Assembly: GCF_000455285.1 (NCBI RefSeq)
Contig: NZ_HG005297.1
Location: 19,249-62,771 of the forward strand
Direction: 5' to 3'
Origin: Candidatus Stoquefichus massiliensis AP9
GTDB taxonomy: Bacteria > Bacillota_I > Bacilli_A > Erysipelotrichales > Coprobacillaceae
Length of the DNA stretch: 43,523 nt
The notes below the pieces were generated by a model that worked only from the letters and a program-made list of their open reading frames with translations, ran no database searches and had not been told where the DNA came from. This document shows, one piece after another, positions 43,421 to 43,523 of the stretch. Made by a program: the position numbers and the translations under genes. The first letter of the stretch is position 1; every line of letters starts with the position of its first letter.

Positions 43421-43523
43421 CTTTGTCTACCTCCTTCTTTTTGTTAAATAGAAGAAAGGTGGTGATCTACAATGTAATACGATTATAAAATAGGCATCCC
43501 TATCATTCAGTAAGACTATGAAA

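Larger units (their letters stand above)
40256..43523. mobile_element. Serine-recombinase integrative element (left end; continues past the window)
   Basis: From the amidase break onward all genes are of mobile type: large serine recombinase, TnpW-like small protein, MazF/PemK protein and an ICE-type sigma factor. This order resembles Tn4451/Tn1549-like modules of clostridia. The second end is not seen; the missing amidase 5' part should lie at it. No relaxase, VirB4 or resistance gene appears in the visible part. Confidence 0.7.

Overview
The window is low-GC, mostly minus-strand bacterial DNA. Standard stop codons (TGA used as stop), Gram-positive ribosome binding sites, a clostridial-type single-chain PurL, MurE, LytTR/ABC modules and a Tn4451/TnpX-like recombinase point to a Bacillota bacterium, probably a gut Erysipelotrichales/Coprobacillaceae-like organism. 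That placement is inference from gene content; no rRNA is present.

Layout. (1) 1-6204: start of a helicase gene, then a glycerol operon on the minus strand: glycerol kinase, an FAD oxidoreductase with a BFD-type iron-sulfur domain, a second FAD/NAD oxidoreductase and a DUF1667 protein. It is followed by a frameshifted lipoprotein gene and a ChbG/YdjC deacetylase. (2) 6225-8536: a gene graveyard holding an ORF6N-domain pseudogene with three reconstructable lesions and a 5'-truncated, nonsense-mutated AAA_14/DUF4143 ATPase pseudogene. (3) 8667-21433: a promoter and ZTP riboswitch driving fhs-purE-purC-purM-purN-purH-purD-purL-purB, ended by a terminator. purF and purK are not here. (4) 21463-24962: a LytTR regulator whose receiver has Glu at the phospho-acceptor position, divergent from an ABC exporter operon (two permeases, ATPase, another membrane protein, a 62-residue protein). 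(5) 24963-30120: small ORFs, an alpha/beta hydrolase, a flavin-reductase-like protein, an ABC-F ATPase with one degenerate composite ATP site, and a polysaccharide deacetylase. (6) 30168-34826: murE with the DAP-type DNPR motif, a PTS IIC-like permease, a MATE exporter and a CmpB-family membrane protein. (7) 34848-35193: tRNA-Ala and two identical tRNA-Ile genes with promoter and terminator. (8) 35236-39698: a solute-binding lipoprotein paired with a Cache/GGDEF/EAL membrane protein. (9) 39707-end: an amidase gene cut off at its zinc-site motif by a mobile element carrying a large serine recombinase, a 44-residue TnpW-like protein, a MazF/PemK protein and a sigma factor.

How it works together. 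The purine genes plus formate-tetrahydrofolate ligase form one regulon: ZTP accumulates when 10-formyl-THF is short, so the riboswitch couples folate one-carbon supply to the two formylation steps (PurN and PurH) and the rest of the pathway. GlpK keeps the histidine that the PTS phosphorylates in Gram-positive glycerol kinases, so glycerol use is probably tied to sugar status.

The least explained part is the roughly 365-nt leader between a TTGACA/TATAAC promoter and the MazF-like gene. It is non-coding, dense in hairpins, and ends in a bulged 21-bp dyad just before the toxin's ribosome binding site. It is the best candidate here for an undescribed regulatory RNA.
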